Shown here: positions 6,050-13,947 of the stretch, piece after piece
Layout of the letters: every line of letters starts with the position of its first letter
Position numbering within the stretch: position 1 is the stretch's first letter
From: Candidatus Viridilinea halotolerans
GTDB lineage: Bacteria > Chloroflexota > Chloroflexia > Chloroflexales > Chloroflexaceae
Length of the DNA stretch: 32,092 nt
Reading direction: 5' to 3'
Assembly: GCA_003934145.1 (NCBI GenBank)
Contig: RSAS01000076.1
Coordinates: 1 to 32,092 of the forward strand
Program-made: the position numbers and the translations under genes
The notes under the pieces: model-generated
What the model was told of the DNA's origin: nothing
Database searches by the model: none
What the model saw: only the letters and a program-made list of their open reading frames with translations

Positions 6050-8188
6050 CTCCCCCTTATGGCCCGCCGCAGGCATATACAACTCCCGCACATAATCGGC
6101 CAGCATGCGCCGCATGCTAAAGGCGGGGGCTACACTCGCAATCGCCTCTTTGCAGACCTGCACCCACGCCGTGGGCACATCGGCCTCATTGCGCCGATCG
6201 TAGTAGCGATCGGCAATCTCGTGTTCCAACAGGTAGTAGAGCGACTGCGCATCATTCCAATCCTGCTCGTCCTGATTGCTATACTCGCGCTCTTCGCCAA
6301 TGGCCCAACCATTCTGCCCGTTGTAGGCCTCCGGCCACCAGCCGTCGAGGATGGAGCAGTTGGGCGCACCATTCATGCTGGCCTTCATGCCGCTGGTACC
6401 ACTCGCCTCGTAGGGGCGGCGCGGATTGTTGAGCCAGACATCCACCCCCTGCGTCATCGCCCGCCCCACGGCCATGTCGTACTCCTCAAGGAAGACGATA
6501 CGTCCGGTCAGGCCGGGTTGCTGCGCCAACTGATAGACATCCTGAATGAAGTGCTTGCCCGGATCATCCTTGGGATGGGCTTTGCCCGCAAAAATGATCT
6601 GGATGGGCTTGCCGGGGCGATTCAGTAGGTGCTTCAGCCGCTCAAGATCCTTGAAGATCAACGTCGCCCGCTTGTAGGTCGCAAAACGCCGCGCAAAGCC
6701 AAGCGTCAAAATCCCGTCTTCGAGCAGCGTCCACGACGGCGGCTGCTGCCCTAGGTGGCGATGGTGGGCCGTAATGCGTTCGCGTGCAAAAGCCAAAAGC
6801 TGCGACTTCAACTTCTGGCGCGTTGTCCAGAGCACCTCGTCGGGAATCTGGTAAACCTTCTTCCAGACCTTCGGGTCATCCAGGTTATCTTCCCAACTCT
6901 TGCCCAAGTAGGCATTGTAAAGCTCGCGCAATTCTGGGGCCAGCCAGGTAGCCGTGTGCACACCGTTGGTAATCGCGGTAATCGGCACCTCATCCTGGCT
7001 CTTGCCGGGGTAGAGCCACTGCCACATGCCGCGCGCCACATGGCCGTGCAACTTACTCACCCCGTTGTGGAAGTCGGAACCACGCAACGCCAACGCAGTC
7101 ATCGCGAAGGTCGGCCCCCACTGCTGCTCCTGGAGCGCAATCTGCATAAACTCATCGCGGGTCAAGCCCAATTGCGGCCAGAAATTCCAGAAGAACTTCT
7201 CGATCATCGGCAGCGGGAAGGCATCATTCCCCGCCGGCACCGGCGTGTGGGTGGTAAAGACACACTGCGTCTTGATCTGCTGTAGCGCATCCTCGAAGCT
7301 CACCCCCTGCGCCACCAACTCGCGGCAGAGTTCCAGCACCAAGAAGGCCGAATGGCCCTCATTCATGTGCCAGACCGTCGGGTTAAAGCCGAGACGACGC
7401 AGCGCACGCACACCACCGATGCCCAACACCAATTCTTGTGAAATGCGCATCTCCTGGTCGCCACCATAGAGCCGCGCCGAAAGCTCACGATCCTGCGAGC
7501 TATTGGGATGGATGTCGGTATCCATCAGCAACAGATCCACGCGCCCAACGCGGAATTTGTAGACCTTAGCGTAGATCGTGCGTCCGGGCAATTCCACCTC
7601 AACCACCACTTCATGGCCATTGGGATCGAGCGCAGGAATGGCCGGCACATCGGCGAAATTGATCTTGTTGTACTCGGCAAACTGCCAGCCGCTATGATCA
7701 AGGCGCTGGCGGAAGTAGCCCTGCGGATAGATAAAGCCGACCGCCACAAAGGGCAGGGCCATATCTGAGGCCTCTTTGACATGATCGCCCGAAAGGATGC
7801 CCAGACCACCCGAATAGATCGGCAGCGACTCATGCAGACCAAACTCAGCGCTAAAGTAGGCGATCTGCACATCCTTCGCATCGGGGTGGTGCTTGTGGAA
7901 CCACGTCTTTTTCGCCCCCACATAACTGTCGAACGCCTTCATCACCGCATCGAAACGCTTGAGATAGTCGGGATCAGCGGCGGCAGCATCCAGCTTGCGC
8001 TGGCGCACATCACGCAAGAAGTCTACCGGATTGTGGTAGTCCAACTCCCAGAGGTCGGGATCAATCTGGCGATAGAGATCCTGCGCTTCGGGGTGCCATG
8101 TCCACCAAAGATTGTAGGCCAACTCACGCAGACGGGCGATACGTTCGGGGATAGGAGTGAAAAGAATTTCATGTTCCAGACGGATCAT
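6047..8188 (-). CDS. glgP: Alpha-glucan (glycogen/maltodextrin) phosphorylase
   Basis: 713-residue GT35 phosphorylase that releases glucose-1-phosphate from alpha-1,4-glucans in the cytoplasm, using pyridoxal phosphate. It belongs to the shorter bacterial form: it opens with the DUF3417-type N-terminus (IPERIARLRELAYNLWWTWHPEA), has the glucan-site region FSAEFGLHESLPIYSGGLGILSGDH and VWHMNEGHSAF, and the PLP site EASGTSGMKASMNGAPN with the Schiff-base Lys at about 602. ATG 8186-8188 is preceded by GAGGAG at good spacing, so the start is secure. It appears monocistronic, with repeat DNA downstream and the divergent methyltransferase gene upstream. It suggests that the host stores glycogen. 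Confidence 0.97.
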   Translation of the reverse strand: MIRLEHEILFTPIPERIARLRELAYNLWWTWHPEAQDLYRQIDPDLWELDYHNPVDFLRDVRQRKLDAAAADPDYLKRFDAVMKAFDSYVGAKKTWFHKHHPDAKDVQIAYFSAEFGLHESLPIYSGGLGILSGDHVKEASDMALPFVAVGFIYPQGYFRQRLDHSGWQFAEYNKINFADVPAIPALDPNGHEVVVEVELPGRTIYAKVYKFRVGRVDLLLMDTDIHPNSSQDRELSARLYGGDQEMRISQELVLGIGGVRALRRLGFNPTVWHMNEGHSAFLVLELCRELVAQGVSFEDALQQIKTQCVFTTHTPVPAGNDAFPLPMIEKFFWNFWPQLGLTRDEFMQIALQEQQWGPTFAMTALALRGSDFHNGVSKLHGHVARGMWQWLYPGKSQDEVPITAITNGVHTATWLAPELRELYNAYLGKSWEDNLDDPKVWKKVYQIPDEVLWTTRQKLKSQLLAFARERITAHHRHLGQQPPSWTLLEDGILTLGFARRFATYKRATLIFKDLERLKHLLNRPGKPIQIIFAGKAHPKDDPGKHFIQDVYQLAQQPGLTGRIVFLEEYDMAVGRAMTQGVDVWLNNPRRPYEASGTSGMKASMNGAPNCSILDGWWPEAYNGQNGWAIGEEREYSNQDEQDWNDAQSLYYLLEHEIADRYYDRRNEADVPTAWVQVCKEAIASVAPAFSMRRMLADYVRELYMPAAGHKGE

Positions 8189-8340
8189 GGCGACTCCTCA
8201 TAACTGGCCATATGCTAGGCCCAATTGCCTAACACGACAACAGGCATGCGTCAAGAACGCTGCCGCGCCCTGCATTGTAGCCGTTGCGGGGGCATCTGTC
8301 TAGGATAGTTGAAGACTAAAAGAAAGGGCTTACCATTGCC

Positions 8341-8369
8341 TTGACGCTGCTGAAAGGAGCGAGTATAAT
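8341..8369 (+). promoter_or_regulatory. Sigma-70-type promoter of the methyltransferase gene
   Basis: TTGACG at 8341-8346 and TATAAT at 8364-8369 with a 17-bp spacer, an almost ideal sigma-70 promoter. It lies 42 bases before the ATG of the cytosine methyltransferase. The rest of the 8189-8411 gap shows nothing else certain. Confidence 0.8.
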
Positions 8370-8411
8370 AACTTTAGCACACGATTTCTAATAAAGCAAG
8401 GCAAGATAAGC

Positions 8412-9461
8412 ATGTTCTCATTTGCTGAATTTTGTGCCGGTATTGGTGGCTTTCGCCTAGGTCTAGAGAAACTAGGCTGGAACTGTGTCTTCTCTTGTGA
8501 GATCGATCCCCAGTGTGAACATACATACAGAGATAACTTCGGACATACCTTTCATGCGTATGACATCGCCGATATTTGCATGGGCGGTATGCCTGCGTTT
8601 GATGTTCTCTGCGCTGGATTTCCATGTCAACCTTTCTCCATTGCCGGAAAGCGTTTGGGGTATAAAGACAACAGAGGAAACGTTCTTTTTTATTTGATCG
8701 AAATAATTAAATTTGCAAGACCATCAATTGTCTTCTTGGAGAATGTAACCAATTTCATGAGCCATGATCATGGAATAACATTTCAATTACTCAAAGAAGA
8801 ATTAGCTCAAGCAGGGTACTCTACCTATTTCACTCTCCTTGATAGTTCATTTTTTGGTGTTCCACAACAGAGAAAGCGCATTTATATTGTTGCTTTTCAA
8901 GAAAGTTTTAATAATAAATCGTTTGTTTTTACAAAAAAAAGAACCAAATCAACTATATTTCGTCACTTCATTAAACATAACGATTATAGTATTCCTATTT
9001 CCGAAAAGTGGCAGGAATATATAGATCTATACACTGGCAAGAAGACCTTAGACCAAATGACGTTTCCTGTCCCTAAGACACGTCAAGCGTTAGAGCGTAT
9101 CAACGCTGGAGCAAATTTGGATGATTGTGTTTTTCAGTTACGCTCAAGTGGGATTAGGGCCTGTTCTATTGATGCTCCTTTACCCACGCTTGCAGTTAGT
9201 CATAGCGGCGGTGGTGCAATGATTCCAGTATATTCAGGTGAGCGACGTCATCTAAACATTGCTGAAATGAAGCGCATTATGGGCTTTCCTGATGCTTATA
9301 GCTTCCCAGTTGCGCGAACACATGCAATAAAGCAACTCTCCAATGCGGTTTGCCCGCCAGTTATTGAATCAATAGGCGAGGACATTCAGCGCTATGTACT
9401 AACAGAAGATTATGCAGATGAAACGAGCATGTCGCTTCTGCAAACGAGTCTCAATTTCTAG
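8412..9461 (+). CDS. DNA (cytosine-5-)-methyltransferase
   Basis: 349-residue C5 cytosine DNA methyltransferase. Conserved motifs are present in order: I FCAGIGGFRLGL (7-18, AdoMet binding), IV GFPCQPFSIAG with catalytic Cys72, VI ENV (110-112), VIII QQRKRIYIVAF (152-162), and X as QLSNAVCPPVIESIG (308-322), where SNAV replaces the usual GNAV/GNSV. The target-recognition region between VIII and IX (about 175-250) is short and not recognisable. Base composition is clearly AT-richer than the flanking genes, suggesting horizontal acquisition. The stop abuts that of the convergent HNH gene with no intervening base, the classical context of a type II restriction-modification pair. Target sequence cannot be told. 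Confidence 0.95.
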   Translation: MFSFAEFCAGIGGFRLGLEKLGWNCVFSCEIDPQCEHTYRDNFGHTFHAYDIADICMGGMPAFDVLCAGFPCQPFSIAGKRLGYKDNRGNVLFYLIEIIKFARPSIVFLENVTNFMSHDHGITFQLLKEELAQAGYSTYFTLLDSSFFGVPQQRKRIYIVAFQESFNNKSFVFTKKRTKSTIFRHFIKHNDYSIPISEKWQEYIDLYTGKKTLDQMTFPVPKTRQALERINAGANLDDCVFQLRSSGIRACSIDAPLPTLAVSHSGGGAMIPVYSGERRHLNIAEMKRIMGFPDAYSFPVARTHAIKQLSNAVCPPVIESIGEDIQRYVLTEDYADETSMSLLQTSLNF

Positions 9462-10205
9462 CTAAACAGATTGCATCCTGTCGGTAATATCTTCTCCTGT
9501 AGGAAATACTTCTGTTGTCCGCTCTGAAAAGGCTAAAACACATTGCTCACAATGCGGTTGATCGCAAATATTGCATATTTGCCATTTGCTTTTGTTGCAA
9601 TAGAAACATAAAAGCTGAAAATTCTCTTCACTCTCGCTATCTCCGCCTTTCTCTACTGGAATACGATGATCTATTCTACGCCTTAAACGGTCTCGACTAA
9701 AAGAATTCGTCTTTATATCACAGTCTCTCGTTATTTTGGCTCCGCAAAGGTTACACCTATTGGGTAATCGCTGTATAATATCAAGATGATCTTTTAGAAG
9801 AGATCTGCGTAATGCTTTTCTAACCGGAAGAAATAGCTTATCATGATCTTCCTGAGCTAACACATAGGTTTGGCTTCGGTTTATACGCAGCCCGCTTGGC
9901 TGTCTAATCCAGACAAAGCCTTCTTCGTTCCATAATTCACTAAAGGGTTTATTTGCGTCACTGTAATAATCTTTGAATAGTTTTTCAGGATATTTTCCGT
10001 GTAATATTTGTTTTATCTCCAATATTTTAGACGATCCTTTAGCAAGATCACTCTCTGATCCCTCACCGTATTTGATGAGGACAAGCAAAGCAATAATAGT
10101 TCTCGCTTTGGTCATCCAAATAATACGCCCATCATTAAAAATAATATCGTAGCCGCTGCCTTTTGCAGATTTTTTGATAACGGCTATTTCTTCAATGTAA
10201 ATCAT
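9462..10205 (-). CDS. HNH endonuclease, probable restriction enzyme partner
   Basis: 247-residue protein with a zinc-finger HNH nuclease domain in the C-terminal half: Cys151 and Cys154 (CNLC), RRIDHRIPVEKGGDS with Asp179-His180, Asn195 in ENFQLLC, and Cys200/Cys203 (CFYC). A second zinc site follows (CNIC and CEQC, 211-222). The N-terminal 145 residues match no domain I know and could carry DNA recognition. It is tail to tail with the C5 methyltransferase and shares its AT-rich composition, so a type II restriction role is likely but inferred. ATG 10203-10205 has no evident Shine-Dalgarno, and the start is less certain than the body. Confidence 0.85.
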   Translation of the reverse strand: MIYIEEIAVIKKSAKGSGYDIIFNDGRIIWMTKARTIIALLVLIKYGEGSESDLAKGSSKILEIKQILHGKYPEKLFKDYYSDANKPFSELWNEEGFVWIRQPSGLRINRSQTYVLAQEDHDKLFLPVRKALRRSLLKDHLDIIQRLPNRCNLCGAKITRDCDIKTNSFSRDRLRRRIDHRIPVEKGGDSESEENFQLLCFYCNKSKWQICNICDQPHCEQCVLAFSERTTEVFPTGEDITDRMQSV

Positions 10206-10234
10206 GTGTCTGTTTTGCAGTCGCCATGAGAACG

Positions 10235-10279
10235 AAAAGGGATGTGCGCAGGAAGCATGTACCTACGCACATCCCTTTT
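10235..10279. terminator. Hairpin between YbjN-like and HNH genes
   Basis: Perfect 14-bp arms 10235-10248 (AAAAGGGATGTGCG) and 10266-10279 with a 17-base loop. It lies 19 bases past the YbjN-like stop on the minus strand, and its 3' arm ends in a short T-run there. It is not a member of the families I or II seen elsewhere. A terminator is likely. Confidence 0.6.
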
Positions 10280-10297
10280 CACTATTCAAGGTTGCTC

Positions 10298-10723
10298 CTA
10301 GAGAAATGTACTCCCACCAGTATACTTTGCAACTTGGTTGTCGTATTTATCGGCTGTGACGGCGATGGAAATGATAGCGGACAAAAGTTCGTCAGCGTCT
10401 AGACTATCTCCCAAAAGAACATGTTCAAACCATATAGCACGATGGGCGAAATCTAGGCTAAACTTCCCAAATAAAACATTATGGTTTTCTTCAAGAAGAA
10501 ATCGCGTAAGTTCCAAACTGATATGAGAGATGTTTACAGCCACAGGTGCGAATAATTTTACGATCGTTTGATCGTCTCCCCAACGCAATGGACGAAGAAA
10601 CACTTTCGTGCTTCCTTGACGGAGAGCAAAATCACCATCACGGTCGATTTCAAAGGATATCTGGTGGCGTCTAAGATAGTGATCAATCGTAGTTCTGAGG
10701 TTCGCTACTGCATGGATGGACAT
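10298..10723 (-). CDS. YbjN / type III secretion chaperone-like protein
   Basis: 141-residue protein with the fold signature of the YbjN/CesT chaperone-like group: short N-terminal helix, a beta meander (ISFEIDRDGDFALRQGSTKVFLRPLRWG), the segment VNISHISLELTRFLLEENHNVLFGKFSLD, and an acidic C-terminal helix (DSLDADELLSAIISIAVTAD). In bacteria without type III secretion these proteins are of unknown function. ATG 10721-10723 has a strong AAGGAG Shine-Dalgarno, and a consensus promoter lies at 10777-10804. It is transcribed toward the HNH gene but separated from it by a hairpin. Composition is AT-rich like its R-M neighbours. Family assignment is by pattern and moderately sure. Confidence 0.65.
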   Translation of the reverse strand: MSIHAVANLRTTIDHYLRRHQISFEIDRDGDFALRQGSTKVFLRPLRWGDDQTIVKLFAPVAVNISHISLELTRFLLEENHNVLFGKFSLDFAHRAIWFEHVLLGDSLDADELLSAIISIAVTADKYDNQVAKYTGGSTFL

Positions 10724-10776
10724 GAGAGTTCTCCTTCCTTGGAATCTTGAACTTGGTTAGCAAACTCGCTTGTGTT

Positions 10777-10804
10777 ATTATAAACTACATATTTTCATTG
10801 TCAA
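10777..10804 (-). promoter_or_regulatory. Consensus promoter of the YbjN-like gene
   Basis: On the minus strand TTGACA (10799-10804), a 16-bp spacer and TATAAT (10777-10782): perfect -35 and -10 hexamers, about 53 bases before the start codon. Confidence 0.82.
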
Positions 10805-10897
10805 TATGAACACTGACCGTATCACATATCTAGTGGGGATAGTAAAAGAACGGTAAGGGTTCATAAGCAGGTTAGGGTGCGCTCAAAAATTGAGGAA

Positions 10898-10928
10898 GGG
10901 TGCGTGGGAACCTAGTTCCCATACACCC
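10898..10928. repeat. Family I hairpin after the MATE remnant
   Basis: 14-bp arms 10898-10911 and 10915-10928 around CTA, with one G-T pair and one mismatch, core AACCTAGTT. It lies just past the stop of the truncated MATE gene. Confidence 0.7.
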
Positions 10929-10939
10929 CTCCCTCGCGG

Positions 10940-11395
10940 TCACACCTCAATTCGTTTCCACCGACCTGCGTGGAAACGCCAGAGCGCCAGCACTGCCTGT
11001 AGGGTGAAGTCGGTGGGCATGGCCAGCCATACCCCCGCGAGGCCCAGGTTGAGTGTCCCTACGAGCAAAAAGGTCAGCGGCAGGCGCATCACCCATGTGG
11101 TGAGAATGCGGCTCATCAGCGGCCAACGGGTGTCACCGGCACCGCGCAAGGCCCCCAAGATGATGAAACTCACCGCGAGCGCTGGTTGCATCAATCCGGC
11201 GGCGCGCCACACTGGCGTAGCGGTCGCAGTCACTCCGGCATCATTGCTAAAGAAGGCCACCAATTGCGCCGGGAAGAAAAACATGAGCGCCCCCAAGAGC
11301 GCCATCATCAACCCGCCCTGCCACAGCCCCTCGTAGGCGTAACGTTCGACAAGTTGCGGCTTGCGCACCCCCAAGGCATGCCCCACCAAACGCAT
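10940..11395 (-). pseudogene. MATE family efflux transporter, 5'-truncated remnant
   Basis: The roughly 150 residues from LVGHALGVRKPQLVERYAYEG to the stop match the last third of a MATE (NorM/DinF type) exporter: the repeated LVGxALG motif of the second half, FFPAQLVAFFSNDAGV, SFIILGALRGAGDTRWPL and the C-terminal GRWK. A full protein has about 450 residues and twelve membrane helices. Here the gene breaks at 11395, where GC hairpin repeat DNA begins; the frame stays open for 70 codons into the repeats, but that part is not MATE sequence. No other MATE piece is in the window. The remnant is unlikely to transport anything. Confidence 0.8.
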
Positions 11396-11398
11396 TAA

Positions 11399-11609
11399 CG
11401 TAACAGGAGTTACGCGGCCGCCTGGCCAGGCGGCCCGCGTAACCCGGTGATCTGCCTCCGGCAGGGTGGAAGAACCTGTTTTTTTGCGGTGTTTTGGCGG
11501 CGTAGCCGCCAAAACACCGCAAAAAATGGTTATTTTCCGCGCCGCCGCAGGCGAAAAACGCCGACCGCGTAAGTCCTGTAACGTAAGCGGCCTGCGGCCC
11601 CTCAAACCC
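11399..11609. repeat. Hairpin repeat block at the MATE break point
   Basis: Contains a GCGGCCGCCTGGCCAGGCGG-type palindrome, a family II hairpin (11480-11526) and a run ending in GGGGCCGCAGGCCGC. Its ends (CGCATTAACGTAAC near 11391, GTAACGTAAG near 11579) resemble the terminal repeats of the 122-bp element, so this may be a divergent, longer relative. Confidence 0.7.
11480..11526. repeat. Family II hairpin (GGCGGC-GTA-GCCGCC apex)
   Basis: Perfect 22-bp arms 11480-11501 and 11505-11526. The lower stem is TTTTTTGCGGTG with its exact complement, different from every other copy. Confidence 0.85.
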
Positions 11610-11731
11610 CATGCGCATTAACTTAAGGGGCCTGCGGCCCCTTAAACCCCGCTGGGAAGGGGAATTTTTCGGGGGCCATGCCCCCGAACCCCCGCCGACA
11701 GGCCCGCCAGAGGCTTACGTTAATGGGCATG
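11610..11731 (+). mobile_element. 122-bp MITE-like element, copy B
   Basis: Same element as 2186-2307 (opposite orientation) and 12927-13047 (same orientation). Terminal inverted repeats are 11610-11627 and 11714-11731, beginning CATGCGCATTAACTTAAG. Between them lie the GGGGCC-TGC-GGCCCC and CGGGGGCC-AT-GCCCCCG hairpins. The stretch 11732-11821 after it is GC-rich, with no gene seen. Confidence 0.78.
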
Positions 11732-11821
11732 GGGCCATGCCCCCGCCCCCCCCCGCCAGAGGCGGGAGAGTGCCCCATCCTCCGCCCCCTGCATCTCACG
11801 CCCCGCAGCCCGCTCCCCGCC

Positions 11822-12901
11822 TCACATGGAGCGTAACGCCAACGCATAGAGCGGTGGCAACAAGACATGATCGTAGGCGGGCAGGTAGCGCACCACACTA
11901 CCGCCAAACCCCTTCTTGAAGCGATAGACGCCTTGGAGCGGGTCGGTGGCGGCGGTGGCTTCGAGAGCGGCGTGAGTGGCAGGATCAGGGGCGGCGACGG
12001 CGCGCCCGAGAGCATCGGGAATGCCCCAGAGGTCGTAGTAGCTACAGCCAAGACTGCGCGCCCAGCGCATGGCTTCCCAGGCGAGCAGGTGGTTGGCCCC
12101 GCTCCGTAGCCCCGCTTCTGCGGCCCCACTGTAGAGATAGAGGCCAGCGTGCGCATCGGCAAAGACGAGATGGGCGGCGACGGTTTGCCCATTCAGTTCG
12201 GCAAGGAGCAGGCGGGCTTGGGGTTGAAAGCGCTGCCATGCCGTCTGGTAGTAGGCGGCACTATGCACGGCGAAACCGGCACGTTGGCCCGTCGCTTCCA
12301 TAATAGCTTGGAAGGTGCCAAGATCGCTGCTGCTGCCCACCCGCACATGGACACCGTTGCGTTCAGCGCGGCGGATGTCGGCGCGGTGGCCTTTGGAGCA
12401 GTTGGCGAGCAGACTGGCTTCGGGTTGGTTGAGGTCTACATGGATGCTACTGCGCGGCTGAATGGTTGCGGCGGGGTGCAAGCCTTGCAGCAGCAGCCAA
12501 GTGTGGAAGCCATCAGCTTGGGGATCGTGTTCTAGCAGGGGGGGTTCGAGGCGCAAAAAGATGGCACGGGCGCGCCGAGCGACGCGGATGATGCCGTTGA
12601 GCAGCAGGTGGTTGACTGCTGGCGCACTGGCGAAGAGGGGGCCACGCGGCGTATAGGCGAGGCTCAGCCCGTAGCGCGAGCGCAGGAGCAATTGCGCACC
12701 GGCAAGCAATGCGCCATGCCCATCACAGACAGCCAAGTGGCGCACCCGCCAACCAAAGCCGGCCTTGAGCTCACCCCAGTGGCTCTGTTGGAGCAGATTG
12801 CCGTGGGGATGTGCCTGCACAAAGGCGTCCCATGCCGTGCGGCTTGGCTCTAGGAGGGCGAGGGGTGTGGTTGTTGCTGCGTGGATTTCTTTGGTGATCA
12901 T
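11822..12901 (-). CDS. FemAB/FemX-type peptidoglycan bridge aminoacyltransferase
   Basis: 359-residue member of the FemAB family (tandem GNAT folds), which transfers amino acids from aminoacyl-tRNA to lipid II or related peptides. Recognisable are the N-terminal NLLQQSHWGELKAGFGWRV, RGPLF, the central KGHRADIRRAERNGV, the second-domain LYLYSGAAEAGLRSGANHLLAWEAM, and the C-terminal signature YYDLWGI and VYRFKKGFGG. Start is set at ATG 12899-12901; an in-frame ATG at 12920-12922 is also possible, and neither has a clear Shine-Dalgarno. The leader region is formed by the 122-bp element directly upstream. Some relatives act on other acceptors, so the substrate is open. Confidence 0.88.
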   Translation of the reverse strand: MITKEIHAATTTPLALLEPSRTAWDAFVQAHPHGNLLQQSHWGELKAGFGWRVRHLAVCDGHGALLAGAQLLLRSRYGLSLAYTPRGPLFASAPAVNHLLLNGIIRVARRARAIFLRLEPPLLEHDPQADGFHTWLLLQGLHPAATIQPRSSIHVDLNQPEASLLANCSKGHRADIRRAERNGVHVRVGSSSDLGTFQAIMEATGQRAGFAVHSAAYYQTAWQRFQPQARLLLAELNGQTVAAHLVFADAHAGLYLYSGAAEAGLRSGANHLLAWEAMRWARSLGCSYYDLWGIPDALGRAVAAPDPATHAALEATAATDPLQGVYRFKKGFGGSVVRYLPAYDHVLLPPLYALALRSM

Positions 12902-12926
12902 GGCGTGGCAAATTCGTGGCATGGCC

Positions 12927-13047
12927 CATGCGCATTAACTTAAGGGGCCTGCGGCCCCTAAAACCCCGCCGGAAGGGGGGATTTTGCGGGGGCCATGCCC
13001 CGCCCCCCCACCGACAGGCCCACCAGAGGCTTAATGTAATGCGTATG
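12927..13047 (+). mobile_element. 121-bp MITE-like element, copy C
   Basis: Terminal inverted repeats 12927-12944 and 13030-13047 agree in 15 of 18 positions. It aligns along its whole length with copy B (11610-11731). It lies between the PIG-L stop (13063) and the FemAB start. Confidence 0.78.
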
Positions 13048-13062
13048 CCAATGGCATTCACA

Positions 13063-13860
13063 TCACCTATCCGTGGTTCCTAGCTTCAATGTTCTGTCCA
13101 CCCATAGCCGTTCGCCATGGTTACTCCCTGGCGGGGCTACCCTAGCGGCGTAGCGCATGACGCTGGCGTTCATTGCGGCAAGATCGCCGAAGAGCATCCC
13201 GATCTGGCTGCGATAGGCGGCAATGGCGGCGAGCTTTTGAGCCAGGGTGGCATCAATGGCATGCGCGATTGGCATAAACGCCGTTTGGTTGCCTAATACT
13301 GCTAAGCGATCTTCCAATGCGCCAGGGGCAGCGACGTAGGGAAAATCTTCGTAGTAGGCTACGATGATCCCTTGACTGGCCAGAGTATGCGCCGTCTGAT
13401 AGGCAATCTGATGGTCAACATGGTTGCCTATGGCGAGCGGGGCGTAGAAAGTGGCGCTGGGGTAGCGCGTGGCAAGCTCGGTCAGTGGGGCTTGCAACTG
13501 GGCTTCTAGGGGATCGGTGGGGGCGATGCGACCAAAGAGGCGCTCATTGCTCGTATAGGCCTCGGGCATGCGATAGATCGCATCAAGGTAGTCAAGGTCT
13601 TCGCGCTCTGCGGCGAGCAGTGCGAGGGCTTCCGTATCCTCAGCGCGGCGCAGGCGCACCACCTCGGCGTGGGGCAATGCCCAGCGTGCATGCATGTTTG
13701 CCACGAAAGGGCTGAAGGATGCGTTGACGGGCGGGCTACCACTACACAAAGTAACCACGAGTACGGCGTGGCCTTGCGCGGTAAGGTGGGCAATCAGCCC
13801 CCCACACGAGAGCGCCGCATCGTCAAGATGGGGCGAAAGAAAGATGTGGCTGATGCGCAT
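13063..13860 (-). CDS. PIG-L family (LmbE-like) deacetylase
   Basis: 265-residue zinc-dependent deacetylase of the PIG-L/LmbE family, whose members remove N-acetyl groups from GlcNAc-containing substrates such as bacillithiol or mycothiol precursors or glycolipids. The N-terminal zinc motif is PHLDD (10-14) in FLSPHLDDAALSCGG and the C-terminal metal motif is HVDH (147-150). A Rossmann-like HAVLVVTLCSG follows the first helix. Start is the ATG at 13858-13860; a TTG one codon upstream is less likely. A long family I hairpin separates it from the HEAT-repeat gene upstream. The physiological substrate is unknown. Confidence 0.9.
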   Translation of the reverse strand: MRISHIFLSPHLDDAALSCGGLIAHLTAQGHAVLVVTLCSGSPPVNASFSPFVANMHARWALPHAEVVRLRRAEDTEALALLAAEREDLDYLDAIYRMPEAYTSNERLFGRIAPTDPLEAQLQAPLTELATRYPSATFYAPLAIGNHVDHQIAYQTAHTLASQGIIVAYYEDFPYVAAPGALEDRLAVLGNQTAFMPIAHAIDATLAQKLAAIAAYRSQIGMLFGDLAAMNASVMRYAARVAPPGSNHGERLWVDRTLKLGTTDR

Positions 13861-13880
13861 CAAGGTACGCCTTCGGCTGG

Positions 13881-13937
13881 GAGCAGAGGAAGGGTGCGCG
13901 AGGAGACTAGGTTCCCTCGCACACCCTTCCTCTGCTC
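13881..13937. repeat. Family I hairpin, 27-bp arms, largest of the family
   Basis: Arms 13881-13907 and 13911-13937 around TAG pair in 24 of 27 positions. The outer arms GAGCAGAGGAAGGGTG are unlike those of other copies. It starts 10 bases past the HEAT-protein stop and ends 20 bases before the PIG-L start. Confidence 0.8.
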
Positions 13938-13947
13938 GGCGGAGCGA

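Noticed and set aside
8189-8340. Promoter for glgP in the divergent gap
   Set aside because: No convincing -35/-10 pair found on the minus strand, although one must exist; not listed for lack of support.
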